From Hyphomicrobium sp. (lineage in GTDB: Bacteria > Pseudomonadota > Alphaproteobacteria > Rhizobiales > Hyphomicrobiaceae), in the NCBI GenBank assembly GCA_002928515.1, contig PERI01000001.1, positions 434,001 to 498,000 of the forward strand: DNA of 64,000 nt, given 5' to 3'. A program made the position numbers and the translations under genes. Positions within the stretch are counted from its first letter, which is position 1; each line of letters begins with the position of its first letter. Shown piece after piece: positions 16,117-25,502 of this stretch. Below the pieces are notes generated by a model. The model did no database searches. It was not told the DNA's origin and was given only the letters and a program-made list of their open reading frames with translations.

Positions 16117-17405
16117 TGCAACTCCAATGGTTCAATGATTTCTAGTGCTGGTATGGGTACGACGAAACGACCGCCCCATTGGCCGATATGGCGCATCTGA
16201 TGAGCTATTTCGCTTCTGAGATTCCAGGGTAGAATCAGTATGATATCCGGACGCTCGATATCGATGGCCTCAACAGGCCGGATCGGGATATGTCGGCCTG
16301 GCGTAAATTTATAGTGCTTATAAGGATTTCTATCGACGGTGAACGATACAAGATCTGTACCTATGCCACAGTAGTTGAGCAGGGTGTTGCCTTTTCCCGG
16401 GGCGCCGTAACCGCATACTTTCAAACCATCGTCTTTGCATGTGATGAGAAAGCGCAAGAGATCGCGTTTCACACGTTCGACCTTACTGGTGAAATTGAGA
16501 TAGGTCGCGATGTTGCGAATGCCCGCCGCGATTTCAAGATCAAGCAGCGATGCGACGCGCGCTGATACCGGATGAGCGCTGTTGAGGTGTGAGAGGTACA
16601 CGCGCAGAGATCCACCGTGTGTCGGCAGTTGTTCGACATCAATAATTCGTAGCTGATGGCGCGCCGCCAGTGTTTCGATCGTAGTTAGAGAAAAATACGA
16701 GAAGTGTTCGTGATAGATGGTATCGAATTGCGACTCTGCGATAAGCCTTTCGATGTGTGGAAATTCCAAAGTAATTACACCCTCGGGTGCGAGGAGTATT
16801 TTCATGCCGGCGACGAAGTCGTTCAAGTCGGGCACTTGGGCCAGAACGTTGTTTCCAGCGATCAGGTCGGCTTTTTTGCCATCTCGTGACATTTGTTGGG
16901 CGAGGCGCATGCCAAAAAAATCTACGACAGTTGGGACGCCTTTTTCTATCGCCACGGCTGCAACGTTTGCCGCGGGTTCAACGCCAAGAACCGGTATACC
17001 CACGGGCAGGAAATGCTGTAGCAAGTATCCGTCGTTGCTGGCTAGTTCGACGACGAGACTGTTGGCGTCAAGCGCGAGGCGCTGTCTCATCAACTCACAG
17101 TATCGTTTGGCATGTGCGACCCAGCTTGTAGAATAGGACGAATAATATGCGTACTCGGTGAAGATATGTTCTGGCGTTACGTACTCACCAAGTTGGACAA
17201 GAAAGCACTCGTCACAGACCATTGCACGTAACGGATAAAACGCCTCCATTTCGTCTAATCGCGACGCAGGCAGGAAACTCTCGCAAAGGGGAGATACACC
17301 GAGATCAACAAGGGTTTGTGTGATGGCGTGTCCACAATTACGGCAGACGTGCCGGTTTCGGAAAAATAGGTTGGCAGCTACAGTTTCGGGGAGAGGCGGT
17401 GTCAA
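16113..17405 (-). CDS. NDP-hexose C-methyltransferase (TylC3-like, zinc-binding)
   Basis: 430 residues beginning at a TTG; no ATG is well placed. It shows the three-part layout of sugar 3-C-methyltransferases: an N-terminal zinc domain with Cys pairs CRNCG (residues 21-24) and VCDECFLVQLG, a central SAM domain LVVELASNDGYLLQHFLPVG with GVEPAANVAAVA, and a C-terminal domain with VCGYGAPGKGNTLLNYCG and VDRNPYKHYKFTPGRHIPI. The region ITLEFPHIERLIAESQFDTIYHEHFSYFS holds the Tyr-His-Glu-His active-site motif. Characterised members methylate C3 of 4-keto-6-deoxy sugars. With rfbF and rfbG adjacent the substrate is probably CDP-4-keto-6-deoxyhexose, giving a branched sugar. Confidence 0.88.
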   Translation of the reverse strand: MTPPLPETVAANLFFRNRHVCRNCGHAITQTLVDLGVSPLCESFLPASRLDEMEAFYPLRAMVCDECFLVQLGEYVTPEHIFTEYAYYSSYSTSWVAHAKRYCELMRQRLALDANSLVVELASNDGYLLQHFLPVGIPVLGVEPAANVAAVAIEKGVPTVVDFFGMRLAQQMSRDGKKADLIAGNNVLAQVPDLNDFVAGMKILLAPEGVITLEFPHIERLIAESQFDTIYHEHFSYFSLTTIETLAARHQLRIIDVEQLPTHGGSLRVYLSHLNSAHPVSARVASLLDLEIAAGIRNIATYLNFTSKVERVKRDLLRFLITCKDDGLKVCGYGAPGKGNTLLNYCGIGTDLVSFTVDRNPYKHYKFTPGRHIPIRPVEAIDIERPDIILILPWNLRSEIAHQMRHIGQWGGRFVVPIPALEIIEPLELQ

Positions 17406-17439
17406 TGTAGTTCTCTGTAAAATGTTGATGTGATTGCGA

Positions 17440-18756
17440 TTAGTTCGTATTGTGCACGATCAATTCGTTATGTGGATCGTTAAAGGGGACACAATGAACT
17501 CCTAGACGACTACCAATGACTTGTTCTTGTTCGGCAAGATCAAGCTGCATCTGAGCGATTTTGCTAGCCAACATTGCCGATATGGTTGACTTTTCTCGCA
17601 GACATTCTTCGATTTGGCCCAGCAACCTCGATACATCGAAAGTCTCGATCGGTTGGAAATAGTCGGCTAGGTTAACGGTGCGCATAAGCTCGGCAAATTT
17701 TGAGGCATACCCGATCGAGATGACCGGGCGTAATTGTATCAAGCCGCTTACGGCTGTGTGGTATCGCATCGCCACCAGCACATCGGTGTTGGAAATGGCA
17801 GTGATCTGTTCGTCAAAATCGAGAGTTACTATCGTTTGATAGTCGTCATCTCTCACATCTAGACATTTGTTTTTGAGTTCGTCGCGAATGGCGCTCAGAA
17901 TATCCTGCTCAGCCTCGGATATGATCAAAATAACATTGCGCTTTGCAGCAATGAGAGCAGCGAGCAGCTTGGCAATTTTTCCGACGTAAACCAGAGCATT
18001 GCTTGATTTCTGCTCGCTCTTCAGCCAGCCGGTGTAATTGACAAGGCCGAGGCCAATCACAGGTTGCTTATCGCTTTCTGGAAATTTGCGCGCATGATCT
18101 TTTAGCTTTCGTGAAAAGACGAGATCAGGATAGACGGCATCTGCTCGGATATCGACATTTTGTTCGGCGAGAAAGTTCTGAGATTGTACGTCGCGGTAGG
18201 ACCGGTATTGTGCCATTCGCGCCGAGCGAACTAGGAAAAATCTACTGATACGGTGGCGGATCGGGCCCGCGCCTATGCTGACCATGGCAATTGCTGCACC
18301 CCGCAATCGTGCGCTCAGGCTCCAAATGAAAATGCCGTAGGGTCTTCCAAAGGGCACATCGCCCAAGTCATCGAGGAGCCCGGTGCCTGGAAACAAAAGA
18401 ATGTCGCCGTCGCGTAAGGATCTGTACGCGAGGACAAAAGAGGTAACACGGCTCAGAACGCGAAATGTGCCTCGATCTATGGCGCGAACAAGCTTGTAGC
18501 GCGATGGTCGTTGCAACATCGGCAAACACGACAGGCCGAAAGATTGGCTAACGATATCGGGATAGTGGCACACGCAAACGATGTTGCTTCGTGGCCAAAG
18601 ACGACTGATGACAGGTAAAATTGCCTCTAATGAAGCATCGTTGCCATGATTGCCAATTCCAGCACCTACAAATACCAGTACTCTATTGGGGTCGGATGAA
18701 CCGCGCGGTGATCTGGTAGCGCTACGGCTCGGATAATCAGAAATGTATGCTGGCAT
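17440..18756 (-). CDS. Polysaccharide pyruvyl transferase family protein
   Basis: 438 residues from the ATG at 18756; the frame stays open to a TTG at 18861, but that would overlap the upstream glycosyltransferase by 67 bases. The N-terminal VLVFVGAGIGNHGNDASLEAIL is the nucleotide-sugar-like motif of the CsaB/WcaK family. GDILLFPGTGLLDDLGD, FIWSLSARLRGAAIAMVSIGAGPI and the C-terminal DVLVAMRYHTAVSGLIQLRPVISIGYASKFAELM are also diagnostic. Members add pyruvate ketals from phosphoenolpyruvate to sugars of exopolysaccharides. The acceptor sugar is unknown. It fits a decorated acidic repeat unit. Confidence 0.85.
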   Translation of the reverse strand: MPAYISDYPSRSATRSPRGSSDPNRVLVFVGAGIGNHGNDASLEAILPVISRLWPRSNIVCVCHYPDIVSQSFGLSCLPMLQRPSRYKLVRAIDRGTFRVLSRVTSFVLAYRSLRDGDILLFPGTGLLDDLGDVPFGRPYGIFIWSLSARLRGAAIAMVSIGAGPIRHRISRFFLVRSARMAQYRSYRDVQSQNFLAEQNVDIRADAVYPDLVFSRKLKDHARKFPESDKQPVIGLGLVNYTGWLKSEQKSSNALVYVGKIAKLLAALIAAKRNVILIISEAEQDILSAIRDELKNKCLDVRDDDYQTIVTLDFDEQITAISNTDVLVAMRYHTAVSGLIQLRPVISIGYASKFAELMRTVNLADYFQPIETFDVSRLLGQIEECLREKSTISAMLASKIAQMQLDLAEQEQVIGSRLGVHCVPFNDPHNELIVHNTN

Positions 18757-18794
18757 CGCTCTGGAAGGTCTGAGGAGTCTATTTGAATATATGG

Positions 18795-19874
18795 CTATGG
18801 AGTTGCTTGCGGACCGTGACGCGACCGATCGCCAATGCGGTTGATCATTCGCGCAGTCCAAGCCTTGGCAATTTGATATGGGGACAAAACTGATAGAACT
18901 GCGAGGATAATATTCAAGCCAGTAGTGATTTGACCGGTGCGGATGTATTGAAGCCCCATGTTTAAATTGCCAGCACCTTGCTGGAATAGCATTGTAGTCG
19001 CGGTTATGCTTGCGGACGGAGAAGTCTGGTCTATGCGTTCGGCAATGTGTTTGAGAATCCTTAGATTTGCTTCGACCTTAAGGCTAGGAATAGCTTTGTT
19101 CGAACATGTGCGCGTGGCGTGGGCACGAATTTTTATCAGTGGCGCATCGATATATCCGGCTGCTCGCTTGGCGTTCAGCCGTACGGCCATATCAAAGTCT
19201 TCGGCGATCGGGATTTGTTTTGGATTGTAGGCTGTGACGTCCCTTAGTCCGCCGATTTCATCCCAACATAATTTTGGAATACACATCATCGACGTGCCAA
19301 ACCAACAACCCATCTTCATGAATAATTTGTCGGCTTCCGACGAGGCGATGATGGGGGGTAGAGGTTTGGATTGAAGCGGCTGAGTAACGTGTCCTTGATT
19401 ATCAATCATTTCGTATCCCGAGACGATGTATCCAATCTCGGGATGTCTTTGAAAAAATGCATAAAATTGCGACAAACAGTCGACCTGCAATAGATCATCG
19501 GCGCAGACCAGTTTAAGGAGCCGACCGCGGCTTTGCTGCGCAAGGTCGTTCATAGCATTGGCCCAATATCGACGCGTCGTATTTGAGAAAATGCGAATTC
19601 TGGGGTCGTTGATCTGGGCCAGAATATCGGCGGTCATATCGTCTGAAGCATCGTTGACTATTAGCAGCTCAAAGTTGCAATCAGTTTGAGCGAGCACCGC
19701 GTCAATAAAATCGCGTAGCCACACACCGTCATTCCAAACTGAAACGAGTACGCTGATGTCGGGTAAATTCGTTTCGGCGCGTTTCAACCCTGGGTACGCG
19801 ATTCCGCCGGGTTGGGCGCGGTTGGCCTCGTTACCAACATGCGTATCAGCACAGTTGGAGTGAGGCGCGATCAT
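18795..19874 (-). CDS. Family 2 glycosyltransferase
   Basis: 359 residues from the ATG at 19874, which overlaps the galE stop as ATGA; a frame 7 codons longer exists but ignores this overlap. A GT-A fold is clear: ISVLVSVWNDGVWLRDFIDAVLAQ, then FELLIVNDASDDMTADILAQ, and the metal-binding acidic motif in LLKLVCADDLLQVDCL. The C-terminal third is less conserved and contains CSNKAIPSLKVEANLRILKH. It would transfer one residue of the repeat unit to the lipid-linked chain on the cytoplasmic side. Donor and linkage cannot be told from sequence. Confidence 0.85.
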   Translation of the reverse strand: MIAPHSNCADTHVGNEANRAQPGGIAYPGLKRAETNLPDISVLVSVWNDGVWLRDFIDAVLAQTDCNFELLIVNDASDDMTADILAQINDPRIRIFSNTTRRYWANAMNDLAQQSRGRLLKLVCADDLLQVDCLSQFYAFFQRHPEIGYIVSGYEMIDNQGHVTQPLQSKPLPPIIASSEADKLFMKMGCWFGTSMMCIPKLCWDEIGGLRDVTAYNPKQIPIAEDFDMAVRLNAKRAAGYIDAPLIKIRAHATRTCSNKAIPSLKVEANLRILKHIAERIDQTSPSASITATTMLFQQGAGNLNMGLQYIRTGQITTGLNIILAVLSVLSPYQIAKAWTARMINRIGDRSRHGPQATP

Positions 19875-20845
19875 GCAAACCGTTTGATATGCCATGCCCA
19901 GGCGTCAGCCAACATGACTTCTAAATTGCTTCGTCGCGGCTCCCAGCCGATCAGGTCTTTTGCAAGTCCGGGTTTAGCGATGAGCTCTGCTGGGTCACCC
20001 GTGCGTCGTGGACTGCGGACCGAATGAATCGCGCGGCCCGTTATGTTCTGAGACTTGAGAATAAGTTCGTTGACCGATATTCCGCACCCAGTTCCGAGAT
20101 TCATTACTACACTGTCGCCGCCATTTTCCAAATAAGACAGTGCTGCTGTATGCGCATCAGCAAGATCGGCGACATGGACATAGTCTCTGACTGCGGTGCC
20201 GTCCGCGGTCGCATAGTCATCTCCAAATACTGCAACAGAGTTTCGCCGCCTCAATGCTGTATCGAGAACTAATGGAATGAGGTGGGTTTCAGGATCGTGA
20301 TCCTCTCCGATCTCACAGTCCGGGTCAGCTCCAGCCGCATTGAAATAACGCAGGCAAACGGAGTGAAGACCATAAGCAAGGGAGTAATCGGAAATCATTC
20401 GTTCGCAAGCAAATTTAGTAAATCCATATGGGTTGATTGGTAGCGGCGTGCTCTCTTCGGAAATCGGAATGATTTCGGGCTGGCCATAGATCGCACAACT
20501 TGACGAGAACACGAGTTGTTTAACATTGGTTGCGACCATTGCGTCTAGCAGAACGCGAGTCCCGTTCACGTTGACATCATAGTAAGAGGCTGGCTGATCG
20601 ACGGATTCGCCGACATAAGCTAACGCGGCGAAATGCATTACTGCATCTATATTATACTCACTTAGCGCTCGCCTGATAGCCGAAGTGTCGCGTATGTCGG
20701 CGTGGATCAACGGCCCCCAGCGAACAAACTCTTTATGTCCGCTTTTTAGATTATCGAATACCACGCATTTATGGCCAGCAGCGACAGCGCGCTTGGTGCA
20801 GTGGCTTCCTACATAGCCAGCACCGCCTGTGATGAGAAGGTTCAA
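19871..20845 (-). CDS. galE: UDP-glucose 4-epimerase
   Basis: 324 residues starting at a TTG preceded by AGGA 7-8 bases upstream and overlapping the preceding stop (TTGA). It opens with MNLLITGGAGYVGSHCTKRA (NAD-binding GGxGxxG), has VVFDNLKSGH, FSSSCAIYGQP with the catalytic Ser region, PINPYGFTKFACERM with Tyr-x-x-x-Lys, LRYFNAAGADPD and DYATADGTAVRDYVHVADLADAH, all hallmark GalE segments. It interconverts UDP-glucose and UDP-galactose (or the GlcNAc/GalNAc pair), supplying a galacto-configured donor for the glycosyltransferases around it. The UDP-Gal versus UDP-GalNAc preference is not resolved here. Confidence 0.93.
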   Translation of the reverse strand: MNLLITGGAGYVGSHCTKRAVAAGHKCVVFDNLKSGHKEFVRWGPLIHADIRDTSAIRRALSEYNIDAVMHFAALAYVGESVDQPASYYDVNVNGTRVLLDAMVATNVKQLVFSSSCAIYGQPEIIPISEESTPLPINPYGFTKFACERMISDYSLAYGLHSVCLRYFNAAGADPDCEIGEDHDPETHLIPLVLDTALRRRNSVAVFGDDYATADGTAVRDYVHVADLADAHTAALSYLENGGDSVVMNLGTGCGISVNELILKSQNITGRAIHSVRSPRRTGDPAELIAKPGLAKDLIGWEPRRSNLEVMLADAWAWHIKRFA

Positions 20846-21648
20846 GACGAGTTCCTGTGTTCGTCCGACCTGCTTGTATTTTGACGCAACCGGTGGTCGA
20901 TAATTTCTAAAGCGATCATTAATTCAGCGATAGTTCTTTGCATGGTATAATGCCAGCCGCGCCAGCCGTCGAAAATGCAAAGTTTTACCAATAGTATATA
21001 AATAAAAACTAGTATCGGAGCAGGCCAAGCGAGCAGCCGGATTCGGTCAGTTATTTTCAAAGTGGATAATGATGAATTAAGTAAGTGTTGAGCTTCGCGC
21101 TTAGCGTAATTCTGTTGCGAGTTGAACCATCGGCTGAGCGGCTTTTCATCGTTGTGATGCACTAATCCGCCGAGAGTTGAAACCGGACCGTCAATAATGA
21201 CGCGATGTCCATGTCCCACATTTTTGTATTTTGCAAGTGCCTTGCGGTAGAGAATATATCGTGGTGGATACAGCGTCGATCTCAATGCGCGTCCGTTCAC
21301 GATGTAAGCAAATTTCGCACTATAAGCATCCGTGTCAGGAGTGGCGCGTAGACCTTGTAATTCGTCGATCAGGGTACGCGAAAGCTCATAGTCTGCGTCA
21401 ATTGACAAAACCCATTCAGACTGAATGCGGGACAATCCAAAATTGCATTGGTTGGCAAAATTATCGAATGGCCGATGTTCTACTCTTGCCTGTTTGAAGT
21501 TGGCGATAATTGCGAGCGTGCCGTCAGTGCTGCCGCTATCGATGACAAGAATACGAGGCGCCCAAGCTACCGAGTTTAAGGTGCGTTCGATGTTGGCGAT
21601 TTCATCGTAAGTCAAAACCAGTACTGTCAGATCTTCGGCTACTCTCAT
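20842..21648 (-). CDS. Family 2 glycosyltransferase, WaaE/KdtX-like (beta-1,4-glucosyltransferase type)
   Basis: 268 residues. The N-terminus LTVLVLTYDEIANIERTLNSV and RILVIDSGSTDGTLAIIANF is typical of the WaaE/LgtF-like subgroup, with DNFANQCNFGLSRIQSEWVLSIDADYELS containing the DxD-type Asp-Ala-Asp. YPPRYILYRKALAKYKNVGHGH and a hydrophobic C-terminal segment (LLAWPAPILVFIYILLVKL) complete the pattern. Such enzymes add a beta-linked glucose or similar sugar to a growing glycan at the membrane. It overlaps neighbours by 4 bases on both sides. Confidence 0.86.
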   Translation of the reverse strand: MRVAEDLTVLVLTYDEIANIERTLNSVAWAPRILVIDSGSTDGTLAIIANFKQARVEHRPFDNFANQCNFGLSRIQSEWVLSIDADYELSRTLIDELQGLRATPDTDAYSAKFAYIVNGRALRSTLYPPRYILYRKALAKYKNVGHGHRVIIDGPVSTLGGLVHHNDEKPLSRWFNSQQNYAKREAQHLLNSSLSTLKITDRIRLLAWPAPILVFIYILLVKLCIFDGWRGWHYTMQRTIAELMIALEIIDHRLRQNTSRSDEHRNSS

Positions 21649-22841
21649 GGTCTGACAGCCCGATTTGACGCTGCCATTTTGTCGTATAGCGCTGCCATAC
21701 GATGGGCCATTAGGTCGGTTGAGAACATCCTGCGGGCGTGTGAATTGGCGGCGGTACCCATAGCTAAACGTGCTTTTTTGTTATGCAAAAGTCGTCTGAG
21801 TGCAGCCGCAATGTGCTCTGGTTCAGGCTCGACGAGTAACGCGGCACCGCAGCGAGCTGCATCAGCACCGATTGCAACTCCGCTTCCAAGGATGCAGGCC
21901 TTACCTGCGGCCATGGCTTCGGCAGCCGCAATGCCAAAGTTCTCTGAAAACGACGGCAGTAGATAAATGTCGGCTGTGGCAAACGTTGCTGCTTTTTGTG
22001 GTCCATCTACATGACCGAGCCAGAATATTCGTTCTTGCAGTCCAAGCGTTGCCGCGAGCTTCTGAAGCTTATGCACATAGTCAGGCGAGCCTTCGCCTGC
22101 TATGTCTAATCGCAAATGCGATCCTTCCGCTACGATGGCTGCTATCGCATGAAGCAAGCCTTCGATATTCTTCTTGGGGTGTATTCGAGACAAAAACAGC
22201 AAATGAATTGCAGCATCCGTTGCAGCTACCGGCCGCTCAGGCTTTTTGGAGGTTGAAGGATCTGGATCAGTCATTTCTATGCCAAGTGGGATGACTATAC
22301 CTGACAGGTTCGCAACAATTGCTTCAGCTTCGGTGCGCTCGTTTTCGCTGGTAAAATGAACTGCGTATGCCGAACTCAAGATCGGCCCTTCTAAGACTGC
22401 AAGTGACAATTTTTTTAACGTAGGACGATGCGTCTTCTGTCCGTAGTCTGCCAATGTTCCAAGGGGTCGCACGACGTAGGGTATGCCACGTATTCTTGCG
22501 ATATATCCCGCAACAATGCTGGTAAATGAGAACAATCCATGGATGTGGATGGCGTCAAACGTATGGACATTGCGCCAAAGCCAAGGAATGACTCCTAATG
22601 CCACTTTGTAGAAATCAGATTGTTTGCGGAAGTAAACACGGCGGGCATTGTTCGTACGATCAGGCTGAGCAGAAAGTGCAAGTCTACATTGGGGCCCGTC
22701 GTCATCTGTTGTTAATGTGGTGACGTCGATGCCATTGTTAGTTAAGGCGCGTTCTATCGTATTGAGCGCATGTGTTGGTCCTCCATGAACTAGAGATACT
22801 GAGGGAATAACGTGTAGAACTTTGATGATTTGCGACGGCAT
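21645..22841 (-). CDS. Family 4 glycosyltransferase
   Basis: 398 residues with a GT-B fold. The N-terminal glycine-rich motif is VIPSVSLVHGGPTHALNTIERAL, followed by DAIHIHGLFSFTSIVAGYIARIRGIPYVVRPLG. The C-terminal donor-binding half has LLFLSRIHPKKNIEGLLHAIA, LDIAGEGSPDYVHKLQ, FWLGHVDGPQKAATFATADIYLLPSFSENFGIAAAEAMAAG with the family E-x7-E motif. It probably adds one sugar of the repeat unit in the cytoplasm. It begins one base after the Wzy stop. Confidence 0.88.
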   Translation of the reverse strand: MPSQIIKVLHVIPSVSLVHGGPTHALNTIERALTNNGIDVTTLTTDDDGPQCRLALSAQPDRTNNARRVYFRKQSDFYKVALGVIPWLWRNVHTFDAIHIHGLFSFTSIVAGYIARIRGIPYVVRPLGTLADYGQKTHRPTLKKLSLAVLEGPILSSAYAVHFTSENERTEAEAIVANLSGIVIPLGIEMTDPDPSTSKKPERPVAATDAAIHLLFLSRIHPKKNIEGLLHAIAAIVAEGSHLRLDIAGEGSPDYVHKLQKLAATLGLQERIFWLGHVDGPQKAATFATADIYLLPSFSENFGIAAAEAMAAGKACILGSGVAIGADAARCGAALLVEPEPEHIAAALRRLLHNKKARLAMGTAANSHARRMFSTDLMAHRMAALYDKMAASNRAVRP

Positions 22842-22842
22842 T

Positions 22843-24279
22843 TTATCGAAGCAATAATGGAGTTATTCGCGGTACGACAAAGCGATCGATTATGAATGCT
22901 ACCAGGATCGACACGACAATAGTGCCGCCAAGCTTGAGAATAGAGTTTTCAATAGCGCTTGCAGACATCAAGATTGACGACACTAGTCCCATTCCAATAA
23001 TGCCTGCGGAGCGGGGGCTAGTCATCAGCCAACGATAAATACCACCTAATACAAGCCCGAGAAAAAATATCGCGATCATCATGCCGTAGGGACCAAAGTC
23101 GATATAACTTTCGCCCATATAGCCTATGCTTATCGAGGTGCCATGGTCAGCACCTGCTACATTGATTCCGGTGTAGGTGCTGGTCAAAATAGAATCATCA
23201 ATTGGTGCTTTGTTTGGAAAAAATAACCTAGGCATGAATGGTCGCGATACAGATTCTAGCCACAGGGCTCCATTTTGGTGAGGCACATACTTCGGAACAT
23301 AGTCTATGGCCGCGCCGAAGTACTCAACGTAAATGATGCGCTCAATTAGCTTGCTGATGGCCTCTTGCGTCTGCTCCGTGTCGAGATCGCCGACGAGCTT
23401 GGCAAGCTTCTCGACGCGTTCAGCATAACTCATCGGTTCCGTGCTGGCCGCCTCACCCTCGATCACAAACGAGCGATAATCAGGCTTGATGGCCGACCAA
23501 ACGATGCCAAGTGCTAACAGAAGTCCAAAGAGTGCAGCGATGCTCAAATTTTGTGACAGCGAAAACTTTGTTCGAGCTGCCACGATTCCAAACAGCGAGA
23601 ATATAAAAACCGACTTAAAGTTGGAAAAGAAGCCACCGATTGATGATACAAATTCGAACAGAAAGATAAATCCCCACAATACGCGGCTTGCCTTTGGATT
23701 TGAGAACGTAGCGAATGTAAAAATTACAAAACCTGCCCATTTAAGATCCGCAAGTGCAAGCAGGGGTTGCGACAGACCGGGTATTCGCTGCGCCATGGCG
23801 ATGGCGAGAAACGCAACGATTGTCGTCGCAACGTAAAGCATAAACCATCTTTTTTGTGGGATGTGTTGCGCTTGGTGACGAGCGAACTCACCGTAATTGG
23901 TTAGTGGTGGTCCCGCTGCAATGCGAATGCCTATAACGAGTGCTAACAAACCCAACATTGACAGAACGATTGCAAATTCGATGTTGGAGCCGTTTGTCGA
24001 TATCAGGTCAACATTCTGCCCCAAAGTATTGGCGTAGAAAATTGCACCGGCCGATTGCGCCCACTGAAACATGAAAATATAGGCCAGAACGGGAGGCTCA
24101 CCTTTGCGCAGAAGTATCGCGAGACCAATGCTGAGCACAATAAGCGCACATATCGTGAGTGTAGGGTTTTGCGACAATAAAGCATAGAATAGGGACAGCA
24201 GGACAACACCCACGAAGACGAGAGACGCGTGTCCGCCGGTATGATTGAGGGCTTGGGTATGACGAGTGGTGAGATTCAT
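22843..24279 (-). CDS. O-antigen/exopolysaccharide repeat-unit polymerase (Wzy-like)
   Basis: 478 residues, strongly hydrophobic, with about ten to twelve predicted membrane segments and one large soluble loop at about residues 260-390. The loop carries DYRSFVIEGEA, then ERIIYVEYFGAAIDYVPKYVPHQNG, SRPFMPRLFFPNKAPID and GTSISIGYMGESYIDFGPYG, an arrangement seen in EpsG/Wzy-like polymerases with a big periplasmic loop. Sequence conservation in this family is low, so the call rests on topology, size and its place next to glycosyltransferases and wzx. It would join lipid-linked repeat units in the periplasm. Confidence 0.75.
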   Translation of the reverse strand: MNLTTRHTQALNHTGGHASLVFVGVVLLSLFYALLSQNPTLTICALIVLSIGLAILLRKGEPPVLAYIFMFQWAQSAGAIFYANTLGQNVDLISTNGSNIEFAIVLSMLGLLALVIGIRIAAGPPLTNYGEFARHQAQHIPQKRWFMLYVATTIVAFLAIAMAQRIPGLSQPLLALADLKWAGFVIFTFATFSNPKASRVLWGFIFLFEFVSSIGGFFSNFKSVFIFSLFGIVAARTKFSLSQNLSIAALFGLLLALGIVWSAIKPDYRSFVIEGEAASTEPMSYAERVEKLAKLVGDLDTEQTQEAISKLIERIIYVEYFGAAIDYVPKYVPHQNGALWLESVSRPFMPRLFFPNKAPIDDSILTSTYTGINVAGADHGTSISIGYMGESYIDFGPYGMMIAIFFLGLVLGGIYRWLMTSPRSAGIIGMGLVSSILMSASAIENSILKLGGTIVVSILVAFIIDRFVVPRITPLLLR

Positions 24280-24281
24280 TC

Positions 24282-25502
24282 CTAGATCTGTGGCTCGTGG
24301 GAAGTTTTCACGGATGAATATTTTACGCCACTCGCATCGCCATCAGCGGCACGGCGATATACTTCCAGCCAATTGTTTGCGAATTGAGGTATGCGAAGTT
24401 TTGTCAGAGATTGATATGCCGCCTCGCCCTGACACTGTGCTGCTTCTGGATTTCCGAGGTAGTAGCGTAGTTTTGTTGCGAGCGCTTGCGCCGTTGACTC
24501 GTGGCAGACAGCCCCATCAATGCCATCGTCAACCAGTTCGGGCATGCCACCGTTTGGAAAAACTATTGAAGGACAACGTTGTTGCTTGGCCTCCATCACC
24601 ACGTTTGGCGAAGGGTCGTTGAACAGAGACGGCGTGACGTGGACTCTACTTTTCGAAAAGAGTCTGGCGACATCTTCTATGTCACCCAGGAATACTACTC
24701 GCTCTCGAAGTCTTTCATCAGCAGAAACACTATCGCGAAGTTGGCGTGCCCATGCATCGCCAATCCATTGGGATATACGGCCGGCAATGTGCAATCGCGC
24801 ATTCGGAAATTCTAATGCGATTATTCGGAAGGCATCGATCAGAACATGCACTCCTTTGAGTTCGGTGATCTGGCCAACATAAGTGATAATAGCCACATCG
24901 GGCTTGTCGTCTAATGATAAAGAAGTCGACAAATACGGATCGCGCCTGGGGGGGGCATTATAAATCACCGTTATATCGTCTGGAATAACACCTGTAGCCA
25001 TGAGTGACCGGCCGACAAACTGCGAATTAACGACGAAATGATCAGTACGCCATATGACGAATTTCCAAAGTGTTCTCCATATCCAATTATGTAGGATTGG
25101 TTCATCGCCCATTCTGTACACCATCGGTATGCGATGAAGTGAGAGTGAGACGAGGAAATTCAAAACATACACCGGATTAAATGCATGCACGTGCGTGGGC
25201 CGGAAAGCGCGTGAGATGCGCCAAAATGCAAAATTGGCACGTATGAATTGAATGGGACTGCGCAACAAAATTGAACGCCATCGTCGCGGGCTGCCGGGGT
25301 CGACATAGGGTACTTTAAGATACGACAGACCTCGTGCGCTGAGCGCTGGAGCCACATGATTGCTCCACTCGTCCTGCCGAATAAGGCATAGGATTTTCGC
25401 TCCTTTATCCCGGAGCGCTGAGATGGCTTCAATATTGCCACGCTCCTGTCCGAATAGAGTGGCGCCTCCGAACAACACCAGTATTCTAGGATGATCGATC
25501 AC
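24282..25502 (-). CDS. Family 4 glycosyltransferase
   Basis: 406 residues starting at a GTG that overlaps the previous stop (GTGA). GT-B fold: ILVLFGGATLFGQERGNIEAIS at the start, FRPTHVHAFNPVYVLNFLVS, and the donor half AIITYVGQITELKGVHVLIDAFR, ARLHIAGRISQWIGD, VFLGDIEDVARLFSKSRVHVTPS with FNDPSPNVVMEAKQQRCPSIVFPNG in place of the usual E-x7-E segment. The acceptor and donor are unknown. It is part of the continuous minus-strand operon, three bases ahead of the polymerase gene. Confidence 0.86.
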   Translation of the reverse strand: MIDHPRILVLFGGATLFGQERGNIEAISALRDKGAKILCLIRQDEWSNHVAPALSARGLSYLKVPYVDPGSPRRWRSILLRSPIQFIRANFAFWRISRAFRPTHVHAFNPVYVLNFLVSLSLHRIPMVYRMGDEPILHNWIWRTLWKFVIWRTDHFVVNSQFVGRSLMATGVIPDDITVIYNAPPRRDPYLSTSLSLDDKPDVAIITYVGQITELKGVHVLIDAFRIIALEFPNARLHIAGRISQWIGDAWARQLRDSVSADERLRERVVFLGDIEDVARLFSKSRVHVTPSLFNDPSPNVVMEAKQQRCPSIVFPNGGMPELVDDGIDGAVCHESTAQALATKLRYYLGNPEAAQCQGEAAYQSLTKLRIPQFANNWLEVYRRAADGDASGVKYSSVKTSHEPQI

